A stretch of DNA of 64,000 bases from Streptomyces canus (GTDB lineage Bacteria; Actinomycetota; Actinomycetes; Streptomycetales; Streptomycetaceae), in contig NZ_CP107989.1 of NCBI RefSeq assembly GCF_041435015.1, positions 9,672,001-9,736,000 of the forward strand, given 5' to 3'. Every line of letters starts with the position of its first letter. Position 1 is the first letter of the stretch. Below the pieces are notes generated by a model. It searched no databases and was not told the origin of the DNA. It was given only the letters and a program-made list of their open reading frames with translations. Positions 22,327-29,764 of the stretch are shown here, one piece after another. The position numbers were made by a program, and so were the translations under genes.

Positions 22327-22761
22327 ATGCCGGAAGCCGCACCTGCCGAGGTGACCGTGGCTCTGGACGGAGCGGACGGCTGTATCGCCGACGCTCGGGC
22401 CCAGACGTCGAAGTTCCTGACGCGGGTGCAGGGCGAGTACGGGCTGCCGGTGTCGGCCCGCGCCATGGACCTGGGGCAGCTGGTGGTCAGCGAGTTGGTC
22501 ACCAACGCGCTGAAATACGCGCCCGGGCCGGTGCTGCTGATGCTGCGCATCGCCGACGCCGTGCTGGAGATCGAGGTGTGGGACACCGATCCGACGCTTC
22601 CGCTGGCCCGCGCCGCCGACGCCGGTCGGGTGGGCCAGCACGGTCTGGAGATCGTGATGGCGGTGGTACAGGGAATCGAGGTACGCAGAGAGCCCGTCGG
22701 TAAGCGGATCACGGCTCTTCTCGCGTTGTTCGACGACCCACAGCAGGACTTTTCTGGCTGA
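22327..22761 (+). CDS. RsbW-like anti-sigma factor kinase (HATPase_c)
   Basis: 144 residues from ATG 22327 (GGAG 9 nt upstream), or 164 from ATG 22267, which has no ribosome site. GHKL-type ATP-binding fold: N-box VVSELVTNALKYA, D-box VWDTDPTLP, G-box GRVGQHGLEIV. Proteins of this type bind a sigma factor or phosphorylate a STAS partner serine. It is divergently transcribed from the STAS gene at 21727-22107. The region between carries GGGTAT-like sequences but no convincing paired promoter elements. Confidence 0.88.
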   Translation: MPEAAPAEVTVALDGADGCIADARAQTSKFLTRVQGEYGLPVSARAMDLGQLVVSELVTNALKYAPGPVLLMLRIADAVLEIEVWDTDPTLPLARAADAGRVGQHGLEIVMAVVQGIEVRREPVGKRITALLALFDDPQQDFSG

Positions 22762-22870
22762 ACGGGCCTCGCGGCCGACGACCGTGGACATCAGAAGGTC
22801 GTGTCTCGGGTCGTGTGCCGGCCCTGTCCCGTCCTGGAGGCCCGGCGGCGCAGCCGGCCGCCGCCGGTCA

Positions 22871-22897
22871 CCAAGGGCGGTCTTGGGCTGCCCTTGG
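22871..22897. terminator. Hairpin between convergent genes
   Basis: CCAAGGGC and GCCCTTGG form an 8-bp stem with an 11-nt loop just beyond the stop of the SRPBCC gene and downstream of the anti-sigma kinase gene. Position between convergent genes fits a terminator; no T-run. Confidence 0.4.
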
Positions 22898-22902
22898 AGG
22901 CA

Positions 22903-23361
22903 TCAGCCGGCAACGATCGCCTTCTCGGCGGCCGTCTTGATCCGGGTGCCGAAGGCAGGGGCGTCCTTGCGGGCCGCGGCGAGCGCCAGACCGACCAGCA
23001 GTTTGCCCAGACCATGGCCCTCGAGATGGTTGAAGATACGGACGCGAGTCCTGCCGTCGGCCAGGGCTTCCAGGTCGTAGCCACCTTCGCGCACCGTCAC
23101 GCTGTTTTTGGACACCTCGGCCCAGCGAAGCTTCACCGGCGCTTCGAGTTCGGTGATGCGGAACTCCCGGGCGGTCTTCATGCCCGCGTCCTTGACGGCG
23201 CTGCGGAAGACCGTGCCCACAGCGGTCGGGGTGTCCGGGATCCTCTCGATGGTGAGGACCCGGGGGCTGAACTGAGGATCGTTGCGCCCGTCGGCGAGGT
23301 AGGCGAACACCTCCTCCACGGGCCGATCGACCTCGACCACCGCTTCGAACTGTCCAGACAT
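22903..23361 (-). CDS. SRPBCC-family polyketide cyclase/START-like protein
   Basis: 152 residues. Begins MSGQFEAVVEVDRPVEEVFAYLADGRNDPQFSP, the typical SRPBCC opening (strand, then the VFAYLAD helix), and ends in a long amphipathic helix (GLGKLLVGLALAAARKD). These helix-grip proteins bind hydrophobic ligands; members of this size are usually annotated as cyclase/dehydrase-like without a known substrate. ATG 23361 has GGAG 5 nt upstream. It stands alone, convergent with the anti-sigma kinase gene. Confidence 0.85.
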   Translation of the reverse strand: MSGQFEAVVEVDRPVEEVFAYLADGRNDPQFSPRVLTIERIPDTPTAVGTVFRSAVKDAGMKTAREFRITELEAPVKLRWAEVSKNSVTVREGGYDLEALADGRTRVRIFNHLEGHGLGKLLVGLALAAARKDAPAFGTRIKTAAEKAIVAG

Positions 23362-23902
23362 GGGCACTCCTCATCTCCGCGGCTCGGCCGACGTGCGACC
23401 CGGGCCGTAGGCCCCTTCTGCCGTGGCGGCACCGTGACCCTACGGGAGGACCCGACCTCGCGCGAGACGAGCGGTGACCGCGGCGGCGTACTGACCGAGC
23501 GCTCCGCCGGAAGTGAAGCCGCGCCACACGCTGCCGTCGCCGAGGTCGACCTTCGGGGCGGGGACGGTCACGGTCCGGGTGTCGATCCGGATGGTGCCGA
23601 CCTGGGTGGTGCCCGCACCGAGCGCCGTGCGGGGGGCTTCGCCCCGGGCAGGCCCTACCTGACCCAGGGCGCCCAGTGCCGTTCTCGAAGGCAGTTCGAC
23701 GAGGTCCTCCCGATGAACGAGGACGAGTACGCGAGCAGGAACTGCGGGAGAAGTAGTGCTCCGGCCCGGAACGCGAACGCTCCCCGACAGGCGCAGCGGA
23801 CACGATCATTCGCCGACCTTGATATCCGACATCAGCGAGTCGGCGATCCACCAACCAGGGTCAGGGCGTACGGCGTGGTCGCCGACTGCTCGGCCCCGGG
23901 GC
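23362..23902. other. 541-nt stretch without an intact gene
   Basis: On the minus strand, about 23454-23600 reads as a plausible protein tail (TIRIDTRTVTVPAPKVD ... AAVTARLARGRVLP, stop), and about 23680-23760 in the same frame contains VLVLVHREDLVEL, which looks like a helicase motif. Neither is long enough to assign. This may be decayed coding DNA; I see no promoter or repeat. Confidence 0.3.
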
Positions 23903-24526
23903 TCAGCCGGTGAATTCGTTGACGCCGAGGGCGAAGTCCCAGTGGCCAACCCCGTTGCCGGCGAGGGCCACCGTGACCAGGCCCATTCCTTCCAGCCAGT
24001 GCGCCATGCTCAGGCCGCCGACGTCCAGCGGGCGCAGCCCGAGGCTCTCGATGAATGCCGCCACGCCCGCCTTGGCCTGCGCATCGTCGCCGGCCATGAA
24101 GACGGTGGGCCGACCCTTCTCCAGGACATTACGGAAGATGGTGTTGAACGCCTTCACCACGCCGGCGCCGGCCGGGGCCACCTTGGCGACTTCCTGCGCG
24201 ACCGAGGTCTCCTCGCTGTGGGCCAGTCCGTCGAACGTGGCGTTGAAGGGGTTGCTGATGTCGACGATGACCTTGCCCGCGAGGGCGTCTCCGTACTCCG
24301 CGACGACCGGAACGACACCGTCGTACAACAGGGCCGTGATGACGATGTCCCCGGCCGGGACCGCGCCCCACTTGCCCGTCGTCGCGCCGCCGCCCAGAGC
24401 CTTGGCCAGGGCATCGGCCTTGGACTGATCGCGTCCCATGACCTCGACGGTATTGCCTCCCGCCACTGCGAGCGTGCCGATGGCACGGGCCATGTTTCCC
24501 GTACCGATGAGGGTGATGCCGCTCAT
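23903..24526 (-). CDS. NADPH-dependent F420 reductase-like oxidoreductase
   Basis: 207 residues starting MSGITLIGTGNMARAIGTLAVAGG, a Rossmann GxGxxA dinucleotide site. The sequence continues with VEVMGRDQSKADALA, VIVDISNPFNAT and VVKAFNTIF, characteristic of the F420H2:NADP oxidoreductase-like family (NADP_oxidoreductase/F420 binding). It probably uses NADP(H); the true co-substrate is not readable. It lies 44 nt downstream of the SDR gene on the same strand, so the two form an operon divergent from a LysR regulator. Confidence 0.88.
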   Translation of the reverse strand: MSGITLIGTGNMARAIGTLAVAGGNTVEVMGRDQSKADALAKALGGGATTGKWGAVPAGDIVITALLYDGVVPVVAEYGDALAGKVIVDISNPFNATFDGLAHSEETSVAQEVAKVAPAGAGVVKAFNTIFRNVLEKGRPTVFMAGDDAQAKAGVAAFIESLGLRPLDVGGLSMAHWLEGMGLVTVALAGNGVGHWDFALGVNEFTG

Positions 24527-24570
24527 GAGGTGTGCTCTCTTCCCGTTCGATTCGTTGCTGCGACTGTGGT

Positions 24571-25305
24571 TCAGATGGCGGTGGTGCCGCCGTCGGTCAC
24601 CAGTTCCAGGCCGTTGACGTAGCTGGAGTCGTCGGAGGCGAGGAACAGGGCGACGGTGGCGATCTCTTCGGGGCGGCCCATCTTTCCGCGGGGGATGAGG
24701 GACTCGAATGCGGCCTTGGTCGCCTCGTCGAACAGTTCTTCCTGTTTGGCGGTGGCGACCTGGCCGGGGGTCAGGACATTGACGCGGATCTTGCGGTCGC
24801 GCAGTTCGTTGAGCCAGACGCGGGCCCAGGCCTGCTGGACGGCCTTGCTTCCCGCGTAGAGGCTCCAGCCGGGGAAGGCGCCGAGGGAGGCGTTGGATCC
24901 GGTCATGAAGATCGAGCCGTTGTCGTTGATCAGCGGCAGTGCCTTCTGCACCGTGAACAGGGTGCCGCGCGCGTTGAGCCAGAAGGCGCGGTGGAACTGT
25001 TCCTCGGTGATCTCGCCGAGGGTGGCGGATTCGCCCATCCCGGCGCTGGCCCACAGCACGTCGATCGATCCCTTTTCCCGCTTGACGGTGTCGTACAAGC
25101 GGTCCAGGTCGTCCAGTTCGGCCGCGTCACCCTGGACGGCGGTGACGTTGCGGCCGATCAGCTTGACGGCGTCGTCCAGTGCCTCCTGCCGCCGGGCCTG
25201 GATGAAGACGTGCGCTCCTTCCTCGACGAAAAGTTTGGCGCCGGCCAGTGCCATGCCGGTGGATCCGCCGGTGATCACCGCTACCTTGCCATCGAGCTTT
25301 CCCAC
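24571..25305 (-). CDS. SDR-family oxidoreductase with altered glycine motif
   Basis: 244 residues. N-terminal GKLDGKVAVITGGSTGMALAGAKLF is a short-chain dehydrogenase cofactor segment, but the last Gly of TGxxxGxG is Ala (TGGSTGMA). Catalytic Ser and YxxxK are present (SNASLGAFPGWSLYAGSKA), and RVNVLTPGQVAT plus the C-terminal LELVTDGGTTAI complete the fold. Start GTG 25305 has GGAG 5 nt upstream; GTG 25311 would overlap that site. Heads an operon with the NADP reductase, and faces a LysR gene across 155 nt that contain a 14-bp palindrome, so it is probably the LysR target. Confidence 0.9.
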   Translation of the reverse strand: MGKLDGKVAVITGGSTGMALAGAKLFVEEGAHVFIQARRQEALDDAVKLIGRNVTAVQGDAAELDDLDRLYDTVKREKGSIDVLWASAGMGESATLGEITEEQFHRAFWLNARGTLFTVQKALPLINDNGSIFMTGSNASLGAFPGWSLYAGSKAVQQAWARVWLNELRDRKIRVNVLTPGQVATAKQEELFDEATKAAFESLIPRGKMGRPEEIATVALFLASDDSSYVNGLELVTDGGTTAI

Positions 25306-25361
25306 GATCACTCCGTTGAATTGATGGGTATCCGAAACAGTGCCGAATTGGCTTCGGTCTC

Positions 25362-25375
25362 AATAGGTACCTATT
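25362..25375. promoter_or_regulatory. Perfect 14-bp palindrome in the SDR/LysR divergent region
   Basis: AATAGGTACCTATT is self-complementary and unusually AT-rich for this DNA. It lies 57 nt before the SDR start and 86 nt before the LysR start, the usual place for a LysR operator. It contains short arms around a GTAC centre rather than an obvious T-N11-A box, so the assignment to this regulator is inferred. Confidence 0.5.
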
Positions 25376-25460
25376 CAGGCTGCCATTGGCCTGAGCGGGT
25401 GTCCAAGACTTCTTTTAGTCGTGGTGATACCCTGAAGGCATCACCGGATTGGGAGGCGCC

Positions 25461-26372
25461 ATGGAGGATATGGACCTGCGCAAACTGCGCTACTTCGCTG
25501 CCGTGGCCGATCAGTTGCACTTCGGCCGCGCCGCTGATGAGCTGCATATCGCGCAGCCGGTGCTCAGCCGGCAGATCCGCGCGCTCGAGCAGGATCTCGG
25601 CGCCTCGCTGTTCACCAGGGATCGCCACGGCGTGGCGCTGACCGACGCGGGCCGACAATTGCTGGCCGATGCCGGTCCGCTGCTCGCCTCCGCGCACGCG
25701 GTCCGCCGCCGCGTGTCCGCGGCCGCCCGCGGCAGCCGACGGCTGATGGTCGGTTTCCGGGCCGGCATCCCGGTCATCCCGGCAGCGCGGGCGTTCGAGG
25801 TCCGGCACCCGGACGTGGTCGTGGACGTGCAGCGGATCGAAGGGGACGACCAGGCTCCGATGCTGCTCGACGGCCGCATCGACGTCGCCTATGTGCGGCT
25901 GCCCATCGACGAGACCGGCCTGCGCGTCAGCCCGCTGTACACCGAGCCGCGGGTGGCGGTGCTGCCCGCCGGTCACCGGTTGGCCGGCAAGGAGGAGGTC
26001 ACCGAGGCCGACCTGGCCGGCGAACCGTTGGTCTGGCATGCCGACCCGAGTACGCAGCCCACCAGGCGCCCGCACCCCAACGCCGGGTACCAGGTGCGCG
26101 GGGTGGACGAGACGCTCGAGCATGTCGCGGCCGGCCGGGGCATCTCCTTCCTGGCCCGTTCCGCGTCCGTGTTCTCCTCGCATCCGGACGTCATCTATGT
26201 GCCCATCCCGGATCTGGCGCCCGAGCAGGTGTGCCTCGCGGCGGCGGCGCGCACCTCGTCCGTGGTGGATGACTTCTTCGCCGCGGCTCAGGCGACGGCC
26301 GAGATCACGGCAGAATGTGGGAATTATGAAATGTGGCAGCGTGGAAGCGATGCCGTTTCAAAGCGCGGTTGA
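25461..26372 (+). CDS. LysR-family transcriptional regulator
   Basis: 303 residues. The winged HTH covers about residues 4-62 (LRKLRYFAAVADQLHFGRAA, HIAQPVLSRQIRALEQDLG), followed by a LysR substrate-binding domain (VAVLPAGHRLAG, FLARSASVFSS). GGGAGG lies 4 nt before ATG 25461. Divergent from the SDR-NADP reductase operon, which it most likely controls with an unknown effector. The last 20 codons are less typical, and the base composition shifts AT-ward after 26300. Confidence 0.93.
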   Translation: MEDMDLRKLRYFAAVADQLHFGRAADELHIAQPVLSRQIRALEQDLGASLFTRDRHGVALTDAGRQLLADAGPLLASAHAVRRRVSAAARGSRRLMVGFRAGIPVIPAARAFEVRHPDVVVDVQRIEGDDQAPMLLDGRIDVAYVRLPIDETGLRVSPLYTEPRVAVLPAGHRLAGKEEVTEADLAGEPLVWHADPSTQPTRRPHPNAGYQVRGVDETLEHVAAGRGISFLARSASVFSSHPDVIYVPIPDLAPEQVCLAAAARTSSVVDDFFAAAQATAEITAECGNYEMWQRGSDAVSKRG

Positions 26373-26502
26373 GCAGTCCGAATGACAACAGACGGTGTCG
26401 ATTCTCGCTGGGCGTCTACATGGCATTCGCCCCCGAGCTCAATGCCCGTCAAAGGCATTCTCGATCAATTCCGCGAGACGCTTCCACTCCTCGATCTCCG
26501 TC

Positions 26503-26868
26503 TCAATTCTCCATCTCTCCGAGCATGCGAAGAATCCGCGCGGACGGTGTGATCTGCAGGAGCCTGATGTGGCGGATTTCCTTGCGGTGGTGTGTGTAGG
26601 CGATGGGCAGGGCGCCGTCCGGTGTCTGCGCTGTCGAGGGATAGGACAGTTCGCGGCCGTCGCGGGAGTTGTTGGTGAGGCAGTAGCCGTCGCCGGTCAC
26701 GAGGTCGGCGCGCCGCGGCCAGGTCAGACCGCCGTCGGACGAGAGGGCGAGGCTGAGCGGCGCGCGCGGGGCGCCCCAGAACGCGGTCGAGGGGGTCTGC
26801 CGTACCGCCGTCGTCACCGAATCGTCCGGGGCCTCGCCGTCGGCGAGTGAGTCCGTGTCGGTGGCCCG
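26503..26868 (-). pseudogene. Sialidase/neuraminidase C-terminal remnant
   Basis: The minus-strand frame from just inside 26868 to the TGA at 26503 encodes a BNR-type sialidase tail: APRAPLSLALSSDGGLTW (an Asp-box), TGDGYCLTNNSRDGRELSYP and DGALPIAYTHHRKEIRHI. The conserved final segment of exo-alpha-sialidases is present, but the frame is closed by TAG upstream, where the rest of the enzyme should be. Truncated on its N-terminal side at the junction with the DeoR remnant on the other strand; not functional. Confidence 0.7.
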
Positions 26869-27145
26869 AACCTACGGCGGCGCGATGGCGCTGACCGCCC
26901 ACCCGGAGGCGTCGCTCCGGCAGCGTACGGGCGAGGCGTTCGAGGAGAGGCGCGCCAGCGCACGCCGGGCCGCCGGCGAGGTGCGCGCCGGCGAGACCGT
27001 GCTGCTGGACGCCGGATCGACCGTGGGCGCCCTCGCCCACGAACTGCGCTCCGCGAAGGAACTCACGGTCGCGACCCCGGGGCTGACGGCCCGGCAGGAA
27101 CTCTCCGACGTCGAGACGGTGCACGTCGAGTGTCTCGGCGGCACG
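26855..27145 (+). pseudogene. DeoR-family regulator fragment (sensor domain only)
   Basis: From about 26855 the plus strand encodes VARTYGGAMALTAHPEASL, then EVRAGETVLLDAGSTVGALAHELR and LTVATPGLTARQELSDVETVHVECLGGT, the start of the DeoR C-terminal sugar-phosphate sensor domain (DAGST motif). The winged HTH that should precede it is absent, and after CLGGT near 27145 the frame turns into low-complexity sequence. Truncated at both ends. DeoR regulators often neighbour sialic-acid genes, so this and the adjacent sialidase tail are probably relics of one locus. Confidence 0.65.
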
Positions 27146-27301
27146 CCCGGAGGGCGGTCTGGGCGACGCGGACTGGAGCACTCCCAGCATGGCGACCACA
27201 ACGTTTCGCCCCAGGCCTTGTCCCGGCCGACCGGGTGTCCTGGTGCCCGGGGCGAAACTGCCGGATGACTCACCGCGTGGCGGTGCCGGCTGCGGTCCCG
27301 G

Positions 27302-28207
27302 TCAGGAGCGCCGTGTGCGGCGGGTGCCGTAGAGGGCGGCCGCCCCAAGGGCGATCACCGCGGCGGCGCCGCCGGCTATCAGGCCGACCGGTGCGCTCGA
27401 ACCGGTCTCGGCCAGCGGCGGGGTGCTGTCGCTGGGCGAGGGCGCCGGGGCGGTGGGGGGCGTCGACTCCAGCGGAGGGACGTCCGGGGTGGTGGGCGGA
27501 GTGGAGGAGGTGGGGGGCGGAGTCGTCTGGTCCGCGGGCGGCTGGCTGGCGGGCGGGCTGCTCGGGCTGTCCGGAGTGGACGGGGAGGCAGGGGGCGTGG
27601 GGGAGTTCGGCTGCTCGGGGGTGCACGACTTGTCGCCGCCGTTCCACGCCGCGATCAGGTGGTAGGGCGTGACGACGTTGTCGGGCTGGTAGGGCGCGGG
27701 CCCATGACCCTTGCCCGACCCGCCGTCGTAGATGACGTCGTCGCCGTACAGGTCGATCTGTCCATAGCAGTCCGGCGTCTTCACCTTGAGCTTCTGCCAG
27801 GTCCGCTTGGCGTCGTCGGCGCCGGGGAGGTCCTCGGCGCCGAGATAGACCGTGGCGTGATCGGTGAGAGTCTGGAGACCGGAGGTGTACCAGTTGGGAC
27901 CCTCGGTGGTGTATTCGGCCAGCGAGACCGGGTACTTGCAGCCCTCGCCGACCGTCTGCCCCGGAGCCAGCCGCACCTCGACGGTGCCGGGGGCGGCGGA
28001 CCACTGGTGGAAGCCGCCCTGAGAGGTCCAGTCGGCATCGACCGGCTTTCCGGCGGCGTCGACGAGGCGGTACTGAACCGTGGCCGTCTGGCAGCCGCCG
28101 GCGGGTGTGGCACTGGCGGCAGCGGCCCCGAACAGGGGAGTGGCCGTGGCGATGAAGGCGGTTGCGGCAACAGCGGCCGACGTTCTGGAGCGTGAAAGGC
28201 GCGTCAA
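27302..28207 (-). CDS. LAETG-sorted surface protein with thioester/Cna-like ectodomain
   Basis: 301 residues from TTG 28207 (AGGA 6 nt upstream). Signal peptide to about residue 36 (cleavage near AAASA-TP), an ectodomain with three Cys, a Pro/Ser/Thr-rich stalk (about 205-260), then the sorting signal LAETG, a hydrophobic helix and the tail RRTRRS. LAxTG is the class E sortase recognition sequence used in Streptomyces, so the protein is probably covalently anchored to the wall. The ectodomain segment (QYRLVDAAGKPVDADWTSQG, DLPGADDAKRTWQ) is of unknown role. No sortase gene lies nearby; the housekeeping enzyme must act in trans. Confidence 0.82.
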   Translation of the reverse strand: MTRLSRSRTSAAVAATAFIATATPLFGAAAASATPAGGCQTATVQYRLVDAAGKPVDADWTSQGGFHQWSAAPGTVEVRLAPGQTVGEGCKYPVSLAEYTTEGPNWYTSGLQTLTDHATVYLGAEDLPGADDAKRTWQKLKVKTPDCYGQIDLYGDDVIYDGGSGKGHGPAPYQPDNVVTPYHLIAAWNGGDKSCTPEQPNSPTPPASPSTPDSPSSPPASQPPADQTTPPPTSSTPPTTPDVPPLESTPPTAPAPSPSDSTPPLAETGSSAPVGLIAGGAAAVIALGAAALYGTRRTRRS

Positions 28208-28513
28208 AATGTGTCCTGGCGGATTCGTGAGTGTGGGAGGTGGCAGGACGCGAGCAGCCGCGACAGGCGGAGAGTGGGAACGCAACCCGTGTCTGAGCCA
28301 CTCGCGTCACTTCGCCCGCTTCAGTGACAGCGAGCGAGCCGCATTCTTGTCGCTCTTCACAAGTCCCGTCAATCTTTCACGAGTTCGGCACGCACTGGAG
28401 TCCTGGCTTGCGAGTTCTGCCCTGGTATCCGCAGGTGGCCACGACGGGATGCCGGTACGTTCGGGAAGCGTCGGGCGCGAGTGTCGGGGCCGACCATTGG
28501 AGGAGATGTACGG
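28208..28513. other. Divergent promoter region, 306 nt
   Basis: Gene-free region between the surface protein and the epimerase. On the minus strand TTGACG (28372-28367) is a good -35 element for the surface protein gene, but the -10 at 17-18 nt is poor (AAGAAT). On the plus strand TTGTCG (28347-28352) with CAATCT 17 nt later could serve the epimerase. Neither is secure. Confidence 0.3.
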
Positions 28514-29530
28514 GTGAGAATCGTCGTGACGGGTGCGTCCGGGTTCCTCGGACGACTGCTGGTCGGCGCGTTGTTGCGGGCGGGGGCCTTCGACGGTGAG
28601 CCGATCAGTCGTCTGGTGCTGATCGACCGCGTGGCCTGGCCCGACGACTCGCAAGGTGGCCACACTCCGGTGCAGGTGGTGAACGGGGAACTGCTTGAGC
28701 ACCTGGACACGATCTTCGCCGAGCCGGTGGACGTGCTGTTCCATCTCGCCGCCGCGGTATCGGCCGAGTGCGAGGCCGACTTCGATCTCGGGATGCGCGC
28801 CAATGTGGACGCCACGCGTGCGCTGCTGGAGGCGGCGCGGGCGCAGTCCCGGTCGGGCGGGCCGGTGGTACGGATGCTGTTCGCCAGCAGTATCGCCGTC
28901 TACGGCTCCCACCCGGCCCTGCCGCTGCCACCGGCGGTCAGCGAGACGACGGTGCCGGTACCGCGGTCGAGTTACGGTACACAGAAGTTGATGTGTGAAC
29001 ATCTGATCGCGGACTGCACCCGCCGCGGCTTCATCGACGGGCGGGTCGTGCGGCTGATGACGGTGGCGGTACGTCCGGGCAGGCCCAACGCGGCCGCCTC
29101 CGGCTTCCTGTCCGGCATCGTCCGCGAGCCCCTCGCAGGTCTGCCCGCCGTCTGCCCGGTCGATCCCGGCCTGAAGGTGGCACTGTCCTCCCCTCGGCGC
29201 ACCGTGGCAGGAATCCTCCGCGTCGCCGAGGCGGAACGCGGCAGCGGACCGGGGCACTTGGACGGGCCGCTGCCGGTCAACCTGCCCGCCCTGACCGTCT
29301 CGGTCGCCGACATGCTCGCGACCCTGCGACGGGTGGCCGGTGACACCGTCGCCGACCGTGTCACCGTCGCCCCCGACCCGGCGGTCGAAGCGATCGTCGG
29401 CTCATGGCCGGCCGTCTTCGACCACCGACGCGCCGCCGCACTGGGCCTCGGCCCCGACCCGAGCTTCCTGTCGGTGCTCCAGGACTACCTCACCGATCAC
29501 CCGGACGCGGTCGCCACCCCAGTGGACTGA
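28514..29530 (+). CDS. NAD-dependent epimerase/dehydratase, D-erythronate dehydrogenase-like
   Basis: 338-residue extended SDR. The Rossmann site is VTGASGFLGRLL, followed by DVLFHLAAAVSAECEADFD, SSIAVYGS and the catalytic YGTQK. The internal PRRTVAGILRVAE segment and the overall length match the DenD-type subfamily that oxidises D-erythronate or related sugar acids; the substrate here is inferred only. GTG 28514 lies 8 nt after GAGGAG. Monocistronic, convergent with rph. Confidence 0.87.
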   Translation: MRIVVTGASGFLGRLLVGALLRAGAFDGEPISRLVLIDRVAWPDDSQGGHTPVQVVNGELLEHLDTIFAEPVDVLFHLAAAVSAECEADFDLGMRANVDATRALLEAARAQSRSGGPVVRMLFASSIAVYGSHPALPLPPAVSETTVPVPRSSYGTQKLMCEHLIADCTRRGFIDGRVVRLMTVAVRPGRPNAAASGFLSGIVREPLAGLPAVCPVDPGLKVALSSPRRTVAGILRVAEAERGSGPGHLDGPLPVNLPALTVSVADMLATLRRVAGDTVADRVTVAPDPAVEAIVGSWPAVFDHRRAAALGLGPDPSFLSVLQDYLTDHPDAVATPVD

Positions 29531-29686
29531 CCCACGGCAGACGGCCATGTCGGACGGCACCGGCGGGTTGGTCGATCAACACGGGCCGGCCGGCCGACTC
29601 GCGGGCAGGGCGCGGGCACGACGAGAGAACGCCGGCAGCACCCTCACAGCGGGTGACCGGCACCGGGGGCGCCACCTGATTACCAT

Positions 29687-29718
29687 GCTCACGGAGGCGA
29701 GTCGCCCCCCCCGTGAGC
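29687..29718. terminator. Composite hairpin between epimerase and rph
   Basis: GCTCACGG and CCGTGAGC form an 8-bp outer stem, and GGCGA/TCGCC nest inside. It lies between two convergent genes, where a bidirectional terminator is expected. There is no T-run; the rest of the 235-nt gap is featureless. Confidence 0.45.
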
Positions 29719-29764
29719 CGCCGGCCCGCCACCGCAGCCACGGACCGGCCTCTCGGTGGATCCG

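Noticed and set aside
23454..23760. Helicase-like VLVLVHREDLVEL and a protein-like tail on the minus strand
   Set aside because: Too short, and not joined to any further helicase motif in any frame.
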